Source: Prevotella herbatica
GTDB lineage: Bacteria; Bacteroidota; Bacteroidia; Bacteroidales; Bacteroidaceae
Length of the DNA stretch: 64,000 nucleotides
Reading direction: 5' to 3'
Assembly (NCBI RefSeq): GCF_017347605.1
Contig: NZ_AP024484.1
Coordinates: 3,238,501-3,302,500, forward strand
Part shown: piece after piece, positions 1-9,386 of the stretch
Layout: each line of letters starts with the position of its first letter
Position numbering within the stretch: the first letter of the stretch is position 1
Made by a program: the position numbers and the translations under genes
Notes under the pieces: model-generated
Told to the model about the DNA's origin: nothing
The model's input: the letters and a program-made list of their open reading frames with translations, nothing else
The model's database searches: none

Positions 1-1011
1 CATCATAATTATGGTTGTTCACAATTAAGTGACGATCATGAGAATACTCGTAAGATATTGCGTGATATTTGTCTGCACCCAAATACAGGTGGCGTATTGG
101 TTCTTTCATTAGGCTGTGAAAACAACCAACCTGACGCTTTCATGGAAATGCTTGGTGATTATGACAAAGACCGCATTAAACTTCTTGTTACTCAAAAGGT
201 GAAGGGTGACGAAGTTGAAGAGGGCATGAAGATATTGAGAGACCTCTACTCTTTGGCTAAGGATGATAAACGTGAGGATGTACCACTTAGTAAGTTGCGA
301 ATCGGACTTAAATGCGGTGGAAGTGATGGCTTTAGCGGTATAACAGCTAATCCACTTGTTGGAGAATTGTCTGACTGGTTGGTTGCACAGGGAGGGACAA
401 GTGTTCTGACGGAGGTTCCTGAAATGTTTGGAGCTGAGACTATATTGATGAACAGATGTAAAACTCCCGAGTTGTTTAACAAGACAGTTAGTTTAATTAA
501 TAACTTCAAGGAATATTTTATCAGTCATGGTGAACCAGTTGGTGAAAATCCTTCACCAGGTAATAAAGCTGGTGGAATTTCAACATTGGAAGACAAGGCT
601 TTGGGATGTACACAGAAATGTGGTCGTGCTAAAGTAAACGGAGTATTGGAATATGGTGATCGTTTATGTGATGATGGACTAAATTTACTTTCAGCTCCAG
701 GAAATGACTTAGTTGCATCTACAGCTTTAGCTTCTGCAGGTTGTCAATTAGTGTTATTTACAACAGGACGTGGCACCCCATTTGGTACATTCGTTCCAAC
801 GATGAAGATAAGCACAAACTCTACCCTATTTAACAACAAGCCAAATTGGATTGATTTCAATGCAGGTGAACTTATTGAAGGTAGCGATATGAAAGATGTT
901 CTTAATAAGTTTATTGACAAAGTTATTTCTGTAGCTAGTGGAGAGCTTGTTAGAAATGAAATTAATGAATACAGAGAAATCTCTATATTCAAGAATGGTG
1001 TTACTTTATAA
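1..1011 (+). CDS. uxaA: Altronate dehydratase, C-terminal part (cut by window edge)
   Basis: Altronate dehydratase converts D-altronate to 2-keto-3-deoxygluconate in hexuronate (galacturonate) breakdown. The frame is open from base 1, so the gene begins outside the window; codons before the TTG at 58 encode HHNYGCSQL followed by DDHENTRK, a family-typical stretch. Visible motifs include GCENNQPD near the start, LKCGGSDGFSGITANP, the cysteine-bearing ALGCTQKCG and the TTGRGTPFG segment. About 336 residues are present of a usual length near 500. An antiporter gene follows after 13 bp, so the two are probably co-transcribed. Confident by motif. Confidence 0.93.
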   Translation, partial: HHNYGCSQLSDDHENTRKILRDICLHPNTGGVLVLSLGCENNQPDAFMEMLGDYDKDRIKLLVTQKVKGDEVEEGMKILRDLYSLAKDDKREDVPLSKLRIGLKCGGSDGFSGITANPLVGELSDWLVAQGGTSVLTEVPEMFGAETILMNRCKTPELFNKTVSLINNFKEYFISHGEPVGENPSPGNKAGGISTLEDKALGCTQKCGRAKVNGVLEYGDRLCDDGLNLLSAPGNDLVASTALASAGCQLVLFTTGRGTPFGTFVPTMKISTNSTLFNNKPNWIDFNAGELIEGSDMKDVLNKFIDKVISVASGELVRNEINEYREISIFKNGVTL

Positions 1012-1024
1012 ATAAAAACAACAA

Positions 1025-2317
1025 TTGAGCAATAAAAAAGGGTTACTGGCACTATCGCCTTTATTTGTTTTGATAGTATTCATCGTAATGTTTACTATCT
1101 ATTCAGTAGATAAGACAGACAAAAAACCAAATCTGTCACTAAGTGTAGCTTTCATGATTTCCAGCATTTATGCTGTAATTATTTCTGGCGGCATTCCTGT
1201 AAAAAAGAGGATTGATACATTTAGTAAAGGTGCTGGTGCTAGCAATCTGATGCTCATGCTTTGGATATATGTACTAGCGGGAGCGTTTGCAGCTTCTGCA
1301 AAAAGTATGGGAGCTATTGATGCTACTGTTAATATGGCTCTCAATTTTTTACCGGCAAGTTTAGTCTTACCAGGCTTATTTTTGGCAGCATGCTTTATCT
1401 CAATATCTATAGGTACAAGTGTTGGAACAGTTGTCGCATTAGTGCCAATAGCTGCTGGAATTGCCCATTCCACCGGTTCTAATGTTCCGTTAATTACTGC
1501 AATTGTTGTTGGTGGAGCATACTTTGGTGATAATCTTTCTTTTATTTCCGACACTACAGTCGTGGCGACGCAGACTCAGAATTGCAATATGTCTGACAAG
1601 TTCAAGGTCAATGCTATTATTGTAGCACCAGCGGCAATAATAGTTTTGGCTATATATGCTTTTATGGGAGCTGATTTCAATGCGCCGGCAGATGTAGGGC
1701 AAGTAGAATATTTGAAAGTAATACCTTATATAGCTGTTTTGGTAATAGCAGTAATGGGTATTAACGTAATGGGTGTTTTAACAATAGGCTTATTCTTATG
1801 TGGTATTATAGGCATTTTTGATGGTGACTATAATGTTTATGGTTGGTTGAGTGCTATGGGCGATGGAATATTGAGTATGGGTGAGCTTGTTATAATCGCG
1901 ATGTTAGCTGGTGGAATGCTTGAAATCATAAAAGAAAATGGCGGAATTGATTATATAATAGAAAAGATAACCAATAAGATATCTGGTAAAAGAGGTGCTG
2001 AATTTTCTATTGCAGCACTAGTCTCTTTCGTGAATTTATGTACAGCCAATAATACTGTTGCTATATTAACTGTGGGAGGCATATCCAAGAAAATCGGCGA
2101 TCGTTTTGGCGTAGATAACAGAAAAGTTGCAAGTATATTAGATACCTTCTCTTGTTGCATTCAAGGCCTTATCCCGTATGGTGTTCAGATACTTCTTGCT
2201 GCGGGATTAGCAAATCTTAATCCTATGCAAATTGTACCATATCTATATTACCCTGTCGCAATTGGATTAGCAGCTATTTTGGCCATTATTTTTAGATATC
2301 CAAAAAAATATTCTTAA
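1025..2317 (+). CDS. NhaC-family Na+/H+ antiporter
   Basis: Integral membrane protein of 430 residues with about ten to twelve hydrophobic segments, of the NhaC/IT superfamily that exchanges Na+ for H+ or moves small organic acids. The sequence has the paired glycine/serine-rich re-entrant regions typical of the family (SISIGTSVGTVVALVP, then GGAYFGDNLSFISDTTVVATQTQ). Translation appears to start at TTG 1025, because it restores the usual N-terminal hydrophobic segment; the next ATG lies inside that segment. It sits 13 bp behind uxaA and 12 bp before the next gene. Substrate is not readable from sequence; given the neighbour, coupling to sugar-acid metabolism is a guess. Confidence 0.8.
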   Translation: MSNKKGLLALSPLFVLIVFIVMFTIYSVDKTDKKPNLSLSVAFMISSIYAVIISGGIPVKKRIDTFSKGAGASNLMLMLWIYVLAGAFAASAKSMGAIDATVNMALNFLPASLVLPGLFLAACFISISIGTSVGTVVALVPIAAGIAHSTGSNVPLITAIVVGGAYFGDNLSFISDTTVVATQTQNCNMSDKFKVNAIIVAPAAIIVLAIYAFMGADFNAPADVGQVEYLKVIPYIAVLVIAVMGINVMGVLTIGLFLCGIIGIFDGDYNVYGWLSAMGDGILSMGELVIIAMLAGGMLEIIKENGGIDYIIEKITNKISGKRGAEFSIAALVSFVNLCTANNTVAILTVGGISKKIGDRFGVDNRKVASILDTFSCCIQGLIPYGVQILLAAGLANLNPMQIVPYLYYPVAIGLAAILAIIFRYPKKYS

Positions 2318-2329
2318 TAAATTATAGTT

Positions 2330-3025
2330 ATGAACATTATACACCGAAACCTATTTGCAAAATTGAGAATTGATAACTTCTCCACCAAAGAATCTCTTGA
2401 ACCTATGTCTAAGTTTAAGATGAAGAAACTAATGGGCTTGATGAAAAATATAGCAGAAATGCCCGCTGGAGAAGTAACTATGTCAAATCCTATTTTGAAA
2501 GCACGATTAAAGAATATTCAGGAGGAAGAACGTCATGCTATTGATATGTCTATAGAGACAATTTACTTATTAAGAATTATTGCTAGTAATGTAAATGCTA
2601 CTATGAATCATGGTATTCCTGTAAGGGGTATCATCCAATTGGGACAATATATAAGAACACGAGGTGATAGTGTTGATTTTGTAAAACTTGACCATTGGCT
2701 GTCTAAATTACATATTTCAAGATTTGCACAGCTTCAAGGAAGTATTTTAATAAGCTTGTTTGGATTTGAAGCCAAAGAACTACCATTTGTAAAGCAACAG
2801 GAGAAGAGCGCTGTGCTTTACACACTAAAGTCAATAGAAAATGTCGAAAAAGACACAGAAGATTGGCATTTTAGACAAGGAAATCGTGTTTTTGTGCACA
2901 ATAACCAAAAAGTGCTTAGAAAAAATTTGCGTCGTAGCCTTAGATATGTCGATTATGCCCCAATAGAAACGACGAGTAATTTCATATCTAATTTCTCTCA
3001 TAGCCTGTCTGAAATAGAAGAATAA
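2330..3025 (+). CDS. Conserved protein resembling the C-terminal part of NTP_transf_5 nucleotidyltransferases
   Basis: This 231-residue protein has no signal peptide or membrane span. Residues about 90-160 (VNATMNHGIPVRGIIQLGQY, then a WL..L segment and LFGFEAKELPF) match the pattern I recall from the C-terminal half of Bacteroidetes 'uncharacterised nucleotidyltransferase' (NTP_transf_5) proteins, with a helix of the GVGIRQ..DW type. The N-terminal catalytic GSxxD part is absent. The basic tail (KVLRKNLRRSLRYVDYAPIE) is typical of the same group. It may therefore be a non-catalytic paralogue. It follows the antiporter by 12 bp. Function unknown. Confidence 0.5.
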   Translation: MNIIHRNLFAKLRIDNFSTKESLEPMSKFKMKKLMGLMKNIAEMPAGEVTMSNPILKARLKNIQEEERHAIDMSIETIYLLRIIASNVNATMNHGIPVRGIIQLGQYIRTRGDSVDFVKLDHWLSKLHISRFAQLQGSILISLFGFEAKELPFVKQQEKSAVLYTLKSIENVEKDTEDWHFRQGNRVFVHNNQKVLRKNLRRSLRYVDYAPIETTSNFISNFSHSLSEIEE

Positions 3026-3045
3026 GCAAAATAACATTAATTTAT

Positions 3046-3076
3046 TTTGCAGTTAAAGTCTTTTACTGTACTTTTG
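3046..3076 (+). promoter_or_regulatory. Bacteroidetes promoter for GH25 lysozyme gene
   Basis: TTTG at 3046-3049 and TACTTTTG at 3069-3076, separated by 19 bp, match the Bacteroidetes -33/-7 consensus exactly. Only five bases separate the -7 box from the ATG at 3082, so the transcript should have almost no leader. Confidence 0.8.
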
Positions 3077-3081
3077 CATTT

Positions 3082-3783
3082 ATGGAAATGTTTAAAAAAA
3101 TATATCTATACTTGTTATTATCAATATCTACAACCGTTGGTGCTAATGCTCAAAACTATGTTCAATGTGAAGATACATGCACACATGTACATGGCATAGA
3201 TTTAAGTCATTATCAGGGGAATGTATTTTGGGAGACTGTTGGAGATAATTCTAAAATGGCTTATGTTTACCTAAAGGCAACGGAAGGTGGAAGCAAAATA
3301 GATGATAAATATGAGCGAAACATAGAGCTGGCTCATAAATACGGATTAAAGGTAGGATCGTATCACTTTTTCAGACCAAAGGCAGACTTGAACAGTCAGT
3401 TATTGAATTTTATGACTCAATGCAGACCTTCTGAACAAGATTTAATTCCAATGATTGATATTGAAACTAAAAGTGGAATGGGAACAGAAGAGTTTTGTGA
3501 TTCTTTGTTCAAATTTCTAGATATGGTTGAGAAGGCTTACAGACAGAAACCTTTATTATACACTTTTGCTAATTTCTACAACCATTATTTGTTAGGAAAT
3601 GTAAATGGCTACAAACTGATGATTGCGCAATATACAAAACGTGAACCGGAATTAAGTGATGATCGTGACTTCATAATGTGGCAATATACTGGTAAAGGTA
3701 GAATAAATGGTGTAAATGGATTTGTGGACAAAAGCCGTTTCATGGGACGACATGGTCTGCGCGAGATAAAATTCAGACATTAA
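3082..3783 (+). CDS. Secreted GH25 family lysozyme
   Basis: Glycoside hydrolase family 25 muramidase that cleaves the beta-1,4 bond between MurNAc and GlcNAc in peptidoglycan. A signal peptide covers residues 1-23 (LYLLLSISTTVGANAQ). The GH25 catalytic features are present: D40 in HGIDLSHYQG and the D126-I-E128 pair in PMIDIE, followed by the YHFF, TFANFY and MWQYTGKG strand motifs. Length 233 is normal for a single-domain enzyme. ATG codons at 3082 and 3088 are both possible; the promoter ends at 3076. A second GH25 gene lies at 11957. It may serve in envelope remodelling or against competitors. Confidence 0.9.
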   Translation: MEMFKKIYLYLLLSISTTVGANAQNYVQCEDTCTHVHGIDLSHYQGNVFWETVGDNSKMAYVYLKATEGGSKIDDKYERNIELAHKYGLKVGSYHFFRPKADLNSQLLNFMTQCRPSEQDLIPMIDIETKSGMGTEEFCDSLFKFLDMVEKAYRQKPLLYTFANFYNHYLLGNVNGYKLMIAQYTKREPELSDDRDFIMWQYTGKGRINGVNGFVDKSRFMGRHGLREIKFRH

Positions 3784-3808
3784 AACAAACTTTAAATATA
3801 TTAATTAT

Positions 3809-4843
3809 ATGGCTATTATAAAATGTCCAGAATGCGGGCACCCAGTCAGTGACAAAGCACCGACATGCCCTAACTGTGGAGTTGAAATCGCAGGTAAGGT
3901 AAACCTGAATGTACCACAGCAAAATATCAAGGAAAATACCAATACTCCTAAAAGTGAAAATCCAAAGCCAAAGAAGGGAATTAGCAGAGTTCTTATCGTA
4001 AGTTTTGTTATTGCTTTAATTACATGTGGTGTTGTATTCTATTTTTATCATGATGCACAGACAAGTAAGGAACAAGAAGCTTATGAATATGCAATGAAGA
4101 GTACAGACCCTGCAGTTCTTCAGTCATATCTTGATACTTATACTGATGCCCCTGAGGAGCATATTGATAGTATACAGAATCACCTTAATAGCCTTCAACA
4201 AGTTGATAAAGATTGGACTAATGCACTTGTAAGTGATTCAAAGTCTGCTTTACAGGATTATTTGGATAAGCATCCAGACTCTCCTTATAAGGCTGTCGCT
4301 GAACATAAAATTGATTCAATAGATTGGACGCTTGTTTCTACAACAAATACAAATGATGCTTATAACAAGTATCTTGAAGATCATCCTAATGGAGAACATG
4401 TTGATGAGGCTAAAGATGGGATTAAGAATCTTAACGCAAATACAGTACAACCTGAAGAGCGTGTTATCATTAATGGTCTATTCCGCAATTTCTTCCAAAG
4501 CATTAACTCTCGTGATGAGCAAGCTCTTATGAGTACATGCGAAGGACTACTTACATCTTTCCTTGGAAAGACTGACGCTACAAAGAGTGATGTTGTAACT
4601 TTCTTGAATAAAATCTGGAAAGACGATATGACAAATATGAATTGGCATATTAATAACGATTACAAAATAGACAAGAAGGAAGTTGGTGATGGTGAGTACG
4701 AATACACCGTAACATTCTCTGCTATTCAAAGCAAGGAGTTTAATGATGCTTCAAAGAATGGTAAGTCTAAATTCCGTATAAGTGCAAAAGTTAGTCCTAA
4801 TGACAGAATTAGCTCATTCAATATGACTAAGATCATTGAATAG
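3809..4843 (+). CDS. Zinc-ribbon, single-span membrane protein with repeated helical segment
   Basis: The 344-residue protein starts with a zinc ribbon (CPECGHPV, then CPNCGVEI; two CxxC knuckles at residues 6-24), then a Pro/Lys-rich linker and one membrane span at about residues 67-84. The remainder contains short repeats of the type ALQDYLDKHPDSPY and YNKYLEDHPNGEHV, which resemble TPR/outer-membrane lipoprotein helices, then a C-terminal NTF2-like region (NGLFRNFFQSINSRDEQAL). This layout is common in Bacteroidetes proteins of unknown role. It is followed by a strong terminator at 4912-4944. Confidence 0.65.
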   Translation: MAIIKCPECGHPVSDKAPTCPNCGVEIAGKVNLNVPQQNIKENTNTPKSENPKPKKGISRVLIVSFVIALITCGVVFYFYHDAQTSKEQEAYEYAMKSTDPAVLQSYLDTYTDAPEEHIDSIQNHLNSLQQVDKDWTNALVSDSKSALQDYLDKHPDSPYKAVAEHKIDSIDWTLVSTTNTNDAYNKYLEDHPNGEHVDEAKDGIKNLNANTVQPEERVIINGLFRNFFQSINSRDEQALMSTCEGLLTSFLGKTDATKSDVVTFLNKIWKDDMTNMNWHINNDYKIDKKEVGDGEYEYTVTFSAIQSKEFNDASKNGKSKFRISAKVSPNDRISSFNMTKIIE

Positions 4844-4911
4844 TATTTTTAATGATGCTTTTACATCTAACTACTTAATGAGGAATTAGTAGTTGTGAAT
4901 TAATTAACAAC

Positions 4912-4944
4912 AATAAGGGAGGTAAAATTATTACCTCCCTTATT
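4912..4944. terminator. Bidirectional intrinsic terminator
   Basis: A 14-bp perfect stem (AATAAGGGAGGTAA with TTACCTCCCTTATT) around a five-base loop, flanked by A/T-rich tracts. It lies between convergent genes ending at 4843 (+) and 5034 (-) and probably serves both. Confidence 0.85.
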
Positions 4945-5033
4945 ATTTATATAAACATACGCAAATTTTATGTTGTTTGGTTTATACGAAAAGAAAAACT
5001 TGTCAGCAATTATTCTATATCTACAAATTCAGA

Positions 5034-5705
5034 TTAGGCATCTTTCATTTGTCGCAACAGCTCTTTTTGCCTTTGACTTAAACCAGTTGGCAATTTCACA
5101 TTATAGACAATAATCAAATCACCATAAGTTCCATCACCACGGCTATAACCTCTGCCCCGCACTCTGACTTTTGTGCCATTCTGTGTTTCAGGTTTTACTT
5201 TAAGTTTAATCTTTTGATTATTGTTTAGTTGGATGATAATCTCTCCACCTAACAATGCCGTATAAATATCAATGCTAACCTTAGCTTCCATCTGTCCACT
5301 GTCCTGATGTCTACCGGCAGAACTAAACTTATCTGCATTGCGGAATCCACCACCGCCAAATAAGTCCTTGAAGAAACTAGAGAATCCTCCTCCATTTTGT
5401 CCGAAGCTACCGAAGTCAAAGCCTTCAAACGGATTTCCACTAGACTGGAATCCACTACCGGCATTATTATATTGGTCAGCTTGTTTCCACTGTTCTCCAA
5501 ATTTATCATATTTAGCTCTTTTGTCACTATCTCCTATCACATCGTATGCCTCATTTAAAGCTTGAAACTTAGCCTTAGCTTTCGGGTCATTTGGATGTAA
5601 GTCTGGGTGAAAAAGCTTTGCGCGCTTCCTGTAAGCAGCGCGTACGTCTTTTTGAGGTATATTCCTATCAACACCTAAAATCTTGTAATAATCTATAAAT
5701 GCCAT
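5034..5705 (-). CDS. DnaJ/CbpA-type J-domain co-chaperone (short form)
   Basis: A J-domain at residues 1-70, with the HPD motif at 33-35, stimulates DnaK ATPase. It is followed by a Gly/Phe-rich linker (about 78-125) and a single C-terminal substrate-binding beta domain (about 140-218). The cysteine-rich zinc domain of true DnaJ is absent, so it is closer to CbpA. At 223 residues it is shorter than CbpA (about 300), having only one beta domain. It is divergent from clpC, which suggests a shared stress-response locus. Start at ATG 5705 (MAFIDYYKILGV) is secure. Confidence 0.88.
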   Translation of the reverse strand: MAFIDYYKILGVDRNIPQKDVRAAYRKRAKLFHPDLHPNDPKAKAKFQALNEAYDVIGDSDKRAKYDKFGEQWKQADQYNNAGSGFQSSGNPFEGFDFGSFGQNGGGFSSFFKDLFGGGGFRNADKFSSAGRHQDSGQMEAKVSIDIYTALLGGEIIIQLNNNQKIKLKVKPETQNGTKVRVRGRGYSRGDGTYGDLIIVYNVKLPTGLSQRQKELLRQMKDA

Positions 5706-5883
5706 AAAATGTCCTCCAATTATATATTGTTTTTGTAAAACTAATATGCAAAAATCATGCCGAATGTGTTTGTTCTCTTATTTTTTTGGCACGCACTTTG
5801 CACTATATCTGCAAAAAGAAATATAGTTGAAGTTTTAAATTGTAATTTCTCTATTTGTTACAGTATAATATTGTTGTAAAAGT

Positions 5884-5914
5884 TTTGAGATTAGCCACAA
5901 AACAATTACATTTG
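5884..5914 (+). promoter_or_regulatory. Bacteroidetes promoter for clpC
   Basis: TTTG at 5884-5887 and TACATTTG at 5907-5914 with a 19-bp spacer match the -33/-7 consensus. The predicted leader before ATG 5955 is about 35 nt and contains AGGAGAT just ahead of the start. Confidence 0.8.
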
Positions 5915-5954
5915 CAATAGGGGAGTTAATTAAAGGATAAAAGGAGATTTAAAT

Positions 5955-8480
5955 ATGACAAGTCAATTTTCACCAAAGGTTTCCGAAATACTGGCATTTA
6001 GCCGGGAGGAAGCGACACGCCTCGCAAGTCGATATGTAGGTCCAGAGCATCTGGTGCTTGGCATATTGCGTGAAAAGGAAAATCCGTTGCAGAATTTGTT
6101 TAAACGAATGAATATTGACGAGCAAAGCGTAAAGTTTGAGCTTGAGAAGAAAGTTCGTGAAGATGAACTCTCTGAACCGATAATCACTTCAGAACTTGTA
6201 CTGAATGAGCAAGCAAGTAACATCTTGAAGCTTGCTGTGCTTGAGGCTAGATTGCAACATACACAGATGGTTGACGTGCAACATTTAATATTGGCGATAT
6301 TGCATGATCAGGTTAACAATGGTGCCAAGGAAATATTAGAATTAAACAACATGAATTACGAAGATACACTATCATACTTGCAGGTTCAAAAAAGTAATTC
6401 ACCCGTGCAGAATGGGCTTGAGCTACCTGATGAAGATGATGAAGATGAGTTTGATGCCAGTCCTTCAGGGGGACGTCAGGCAGAATCCTTAAAAGTAAAG
6501 AATAACAGCAGTAAAACACCTATACTTGATAATTTTTCAACCGACCTTACACAAGCTGCTCTTGACGGCAAACTTGATGTAGTTGTAGGGCGTGAGAGGG
6601 AAATACAGCGTGTAACAGAAATACTTTGTCGCCGCAAGAAAAATAACCCTATTTTAATAGGTGAACCAGGTGTTGGCAAAAGTGCTATTGTAGAAGGTCT
6701 TGCTCAACTTATTGTTCAGCATAAGACATCACCAATACTCTTTAATAAACGCGTGGTAAATCTCAACATGACAGCGATTGTTGCTGGAACAAAGTATCGT
6801 GGACAGTTTGAGGAACGTATACGTGATCTTATAAAAGAACTTGAGCGAAATAGCGACATAATTGTATTTATTGATGAAATACATACTATAATCGGTGCAG
6901 GAAGTACACCTGGAAGTATGGACGCTGCAAATATAATGAAACCAGCTTTGGCTAGAGGCGTTATTCAATGTATTGGAGCAACCACACTTGATGAATACCG
7001 ACAGAGTATTGAAAAAGATGGAGCTCTTGAGCGTCGATTCCAGAAAGTATTGGTAGAAGCCACATCCGCAGATGAAACATTGTCTATATTGAAAAATATA
7101 AAAGACAGATATGAAGAACATCACCATGTGACATATACTGACGAGGCTTTAAAGGCATGTGTCAATCTGACAGAAAGATATATCACTGATAGATATTTCC
7201 CAGACAAGGCTATTGATGCTCTTGATGAGGTTGGTTCACATATCCATTTGCAGCATGCAGAAGTTCCGACAGACATCACTGACAAACAGAAAGAACTAGA
7301 GGAAACTATAATCAAGAAGAATGTAGCTGTTAAAAATCAGAACTTTGAACTTGCTGCTGGATATCGTGACTATCAGTCAAAACTGGAAGCTGAGATAAAA
7401 GATCTGAATGAAAAATGGAGTAAGGGCGAGAATGGAGACAGACATCTTGTCACCGATACCGATGTTGCTGATGTTGTTTCTACAATGGCAGGTATACCTG
7501 TGCAAAGAATTGCAGAAAAAGAAAATATACGACTGAAGAATATGGCTAATGTGCTGACTGAAAATGTTATTGCACAGGATAAGGCTATAGAAAAAATGGT
7601 AAAAGCCATTCAAAGAAATCGTGTTGGAATTAAAGATCCAAATCATCCTATCGGAGTTTTCATGTTTCTAGGCCCTACCGGTGTCGGTAAAACATATTTG
7701 GCAAAGCAGTTGGCAAATTATATGTTTGGCTCTTCTGATGCATTGATACGTATAGATATGAGTGAATATTCTGAAAGTTTCAATACGTCTCGTCTTGTTG
7801 GTGCACCTCCGGGATATGTAGGGTATGAGCAAGGCGGACAGTTGACTGAAAAAGTACGTAGACATCCCTACTCTATTGTATTGCTAGATGAAATCGAGAA
7901 GGCTCATGGTAATGTGTTTAACATGTTACTTCAAGTCCTTGACGAAGGTAGACTTACAGATGGCAACGGTCGTTTAGTTGATTTCAGAAATACTGTTATC
8001 ATAATGACATCCAATTCAGGAACTCGCCAACTAAAAGAATTTGGTCGTGGTGTTGGTTTTAATGCTGGTGGAACTCTAGGTTTAAGCATTAATGACAAAG
8101 ATAAAGAATATGCACGTAGCATCATTCAAAAAAGTCTTAGCAAACAGTTTGCTCCTGAATTTCTCAACCGTCTTGATGAGATTGTAACATTCGATCAGTT
8201 GGATCTGACAGCAATAAAAAAGATCATAGATATAGAGCTCAAAGAACTTTTTGCTCGCATTGAGTCTTTAGGTTATAAATTGTCTATAACAGATAAGGCA
8301 AAGGAATTTGTTGCGACCAAAGGATACGATGTGCAATTTGGTGCTCGTCCATTGAAGCGTGCTATTCAAAACTATATTGAAGACGGCGTATGTGAGCGTA
8401 TTCTAAGCGGTGATATTAAGGAGGGAGACACTATAAATATCGGCAAAAATCCAAACAAGGATGAGTTGACATTCAAATAG
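5955..8480 (+). CDS. clpC: ATP-dependent Clp protease ATP-binding subunit ClpC
   Basis: Hsp100 unfoldase that feeds substrates to ClpP. The 841-residue chain has the double Clp N-domain (residues about 5-145), an acidic linker (DEDDEDEFD near 159), AAA+ module 1 with Walker A GEPGVGKS at 236-243, a UVR-like middle segment ([15 protein letters not shown]), and AAA+ module 2 with Walker A GPTGVGKT at about 573-580. The loop V700-G701-F702 is the ClpP-docking tripeptide, which separates it from the disaggregase ClpB. It has its own promoter and terminator, so it is probably monocistronic. The divergent J-domain gene fits a heat-shock role. Confidence 0.93.
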   Translation: MTSQFSPKVSEILAFSREEATRLASRYVGPEHLVLGILREKENPLQNLFKRMNIDEQSVKFELEKKVREDELSEPIITSELVLNEQASNILKLAVLEARLQHTQMVDVQHLILAILHDQVNNGAKEILELNNMNYEDTLSYLQVQKSNSPVQNGLELPDEDDEDEFDASPSGGRQAESLKVKNNSSKTPILDNFSTDLTQAALDGKLDVVVGREREIQRVTEILCRRKKNNPILIGEPGVGKSAIVEGLAQLIVQHKTSPILFNKRVVNLNMTAIVAGTKYRGQFEERIRDLIKELERNSDIIVFIDEIHTIIGAGSTPGSMDAANIMKPALARGVIQCIGATTLDEYRQSIEKDGALERRFQKVLVEATSADETLSILKNIKDRYEEHHHVTYTDEALKACVNLTERYITDRYFPDKAIDALDEVGSHIHLQHAEVPTDITDKQKELEETIIKKNVAVKNQNFELAAGYRDYQSKLEAEIKDLNEKWSKGENGDRHLVTDTDVADVVSTMAGIPVQRIAEKENIRLKNMANVLTENVIAQDKAIEKMVKAIQRNRVGIKDPNHPIGVFMFLGPTGVGKTYLAKQLANYMFGSSDALIRIDMSEYSESFNTSRLVGAPPGYVGYEQGGQLTEKVRRHPYSIVLLDEIEKAHGNVFNMLLQVLDEGRLTDGNGRLVDFRNTVIIMTSNSGTRQLKEFGRGVGFNAGGTLGLSINDKDKEYARSIIQKSLSKQFAPEFLNRLDEIVTFDQLDLTAIKKIIDIELKELFARIESLGYKLSITDKAKEFVATKGYDVQFGARPLKRAIQNYIEDGVCERILSGDIKEGDTINIGKNPNKDELTFK

Positions 8481-8560
8481 TCTTTGTAGAAATGCAAACT
8501 CCACTTTGCAAAGCGTATTTATAATGCGTTATCAATAAAGTACTGAATAAAAAAAACATT

Positions 8561-8609
8561 AAATGAGGAAAAAGCATACCAAGAAATAGGTATTTTTCCT
8601 CATTTTTTT
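8561..8609 (+). terminator. Intrinsic terminator after clpC
   Basis: A long hairpin: AAATGAGGAAAAA pairs with TTTTTCCTCATTT, with an inner ATACC/GGTAT extension, followed by a run of T. It lies 80 bp past the clpC stop. Confidence 0.85.
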
Positions 8610-8673
8610 GTAATTTTGCGGTCAAACTCAATAGAAATTCTATTATACATATTTAATAATCAATTTAGTGAAT

Positions 8674-9375
8674 ATGATTTATTCTAAAGAAGTCGACAAC
8701 ATGTGTGTTGTTGCAAAGGGCCCAAATCATGGTCCAGCCCCAATTCCTGAAGAAGGAAAATGGATTCAGGCTAAAGAGATTAAAGACATCTCTGGTTATA
8801 CTCACGGTGTGGGTTGGTGTGCTCCTCAGCAGGGTGCTTGTAAGCTATCTTTGAATATCAAAGATGGTATTATTCAGGAAGCTCTTGTTGAGACAATAGG
8901 TTGTACAGGTATGACACACTCTGCTGCTATGGCATCAGAAATTCTTCCTGGAAAGACTATTCTTGAAGCTCTTAATACCGACTTGGTTTGTGATGCTATC
9001 AACACAGCAATGCGCGAACTTTTCTTGCAGATTGTATACGGTCGTAGCCAGAGTGCATTCTCTGAGGGCGGTCTTGTTATCGGTGCAGGTCTTGAGGATC
9101 TTGGTAAAGGTCTTCGTAGCCAGACTGGTACACTTTACGGTACAGTAGCTAAGGGTACTCGTTACCTAGAGTTGACAGAGGGTTATATCACAAAGCAGTT
9201 CTTGGATAAGGACAGTCAGGTTTGTGGTTACGAGTATGTTCAACTAGGCAAGATGATGGAAGCTATCAAGAATGGCGTGGACGCTAACGAAGCAGTTAAG
9301 AAGTTCACAGGTTCTTATGGCCGTACTACAGCTGAGCAGGGTGTTGTTAAAGCTATTGATCCACGTAAAGAATAA
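8674..9375 (+). CDS. Iron-sulfur cluster assembly scaffold-like protein (partner of GGGtGRT protein)
   Basis: The 233-residue protein resembles NifU/IscU-like scaffold proteins. Conserved cysteines occur in GWCAPQQGACKL, in the GCTGMTHSAAMAS segment and as single cysteines further on. The family is always small and, from what I recall, adjoins the GGGtGRT gene, as here (11-bp gap). I prefer ATG 8674 over the in-frame GTG at 8668. Codon choice is strongly biased to common codons in both genes, hinting at high expression. Whether it carries an Fe-S cluster cannot be told from sequence. The -7 like element TAATTTTG at 8611-8618 lacks a clear -33 box. Confidence 0.75.
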   Translation: MIYSKEVDNMCVVAKGPNHGPAPIPEEGKWIQAKEIKDISGYTHGVGWCAPQQGACKLSLNIKDGIIQEALVETIGCTGMTHSAAMASEILPGKTILEALNTDLVCDAINTAMRELFLQIVYGRSQSAFSEGGLVIGAGLEDLGKGLRSQTGTLYGTVAKGTRYLELTEGYITKQFLDKDSQVCGYEYVQLGKMMEAIKNGVDANEAVKKFTGSYGRTTAEQGVVKAIDPRKE

Positions 9376-9386
9376 GGAGATACAAT

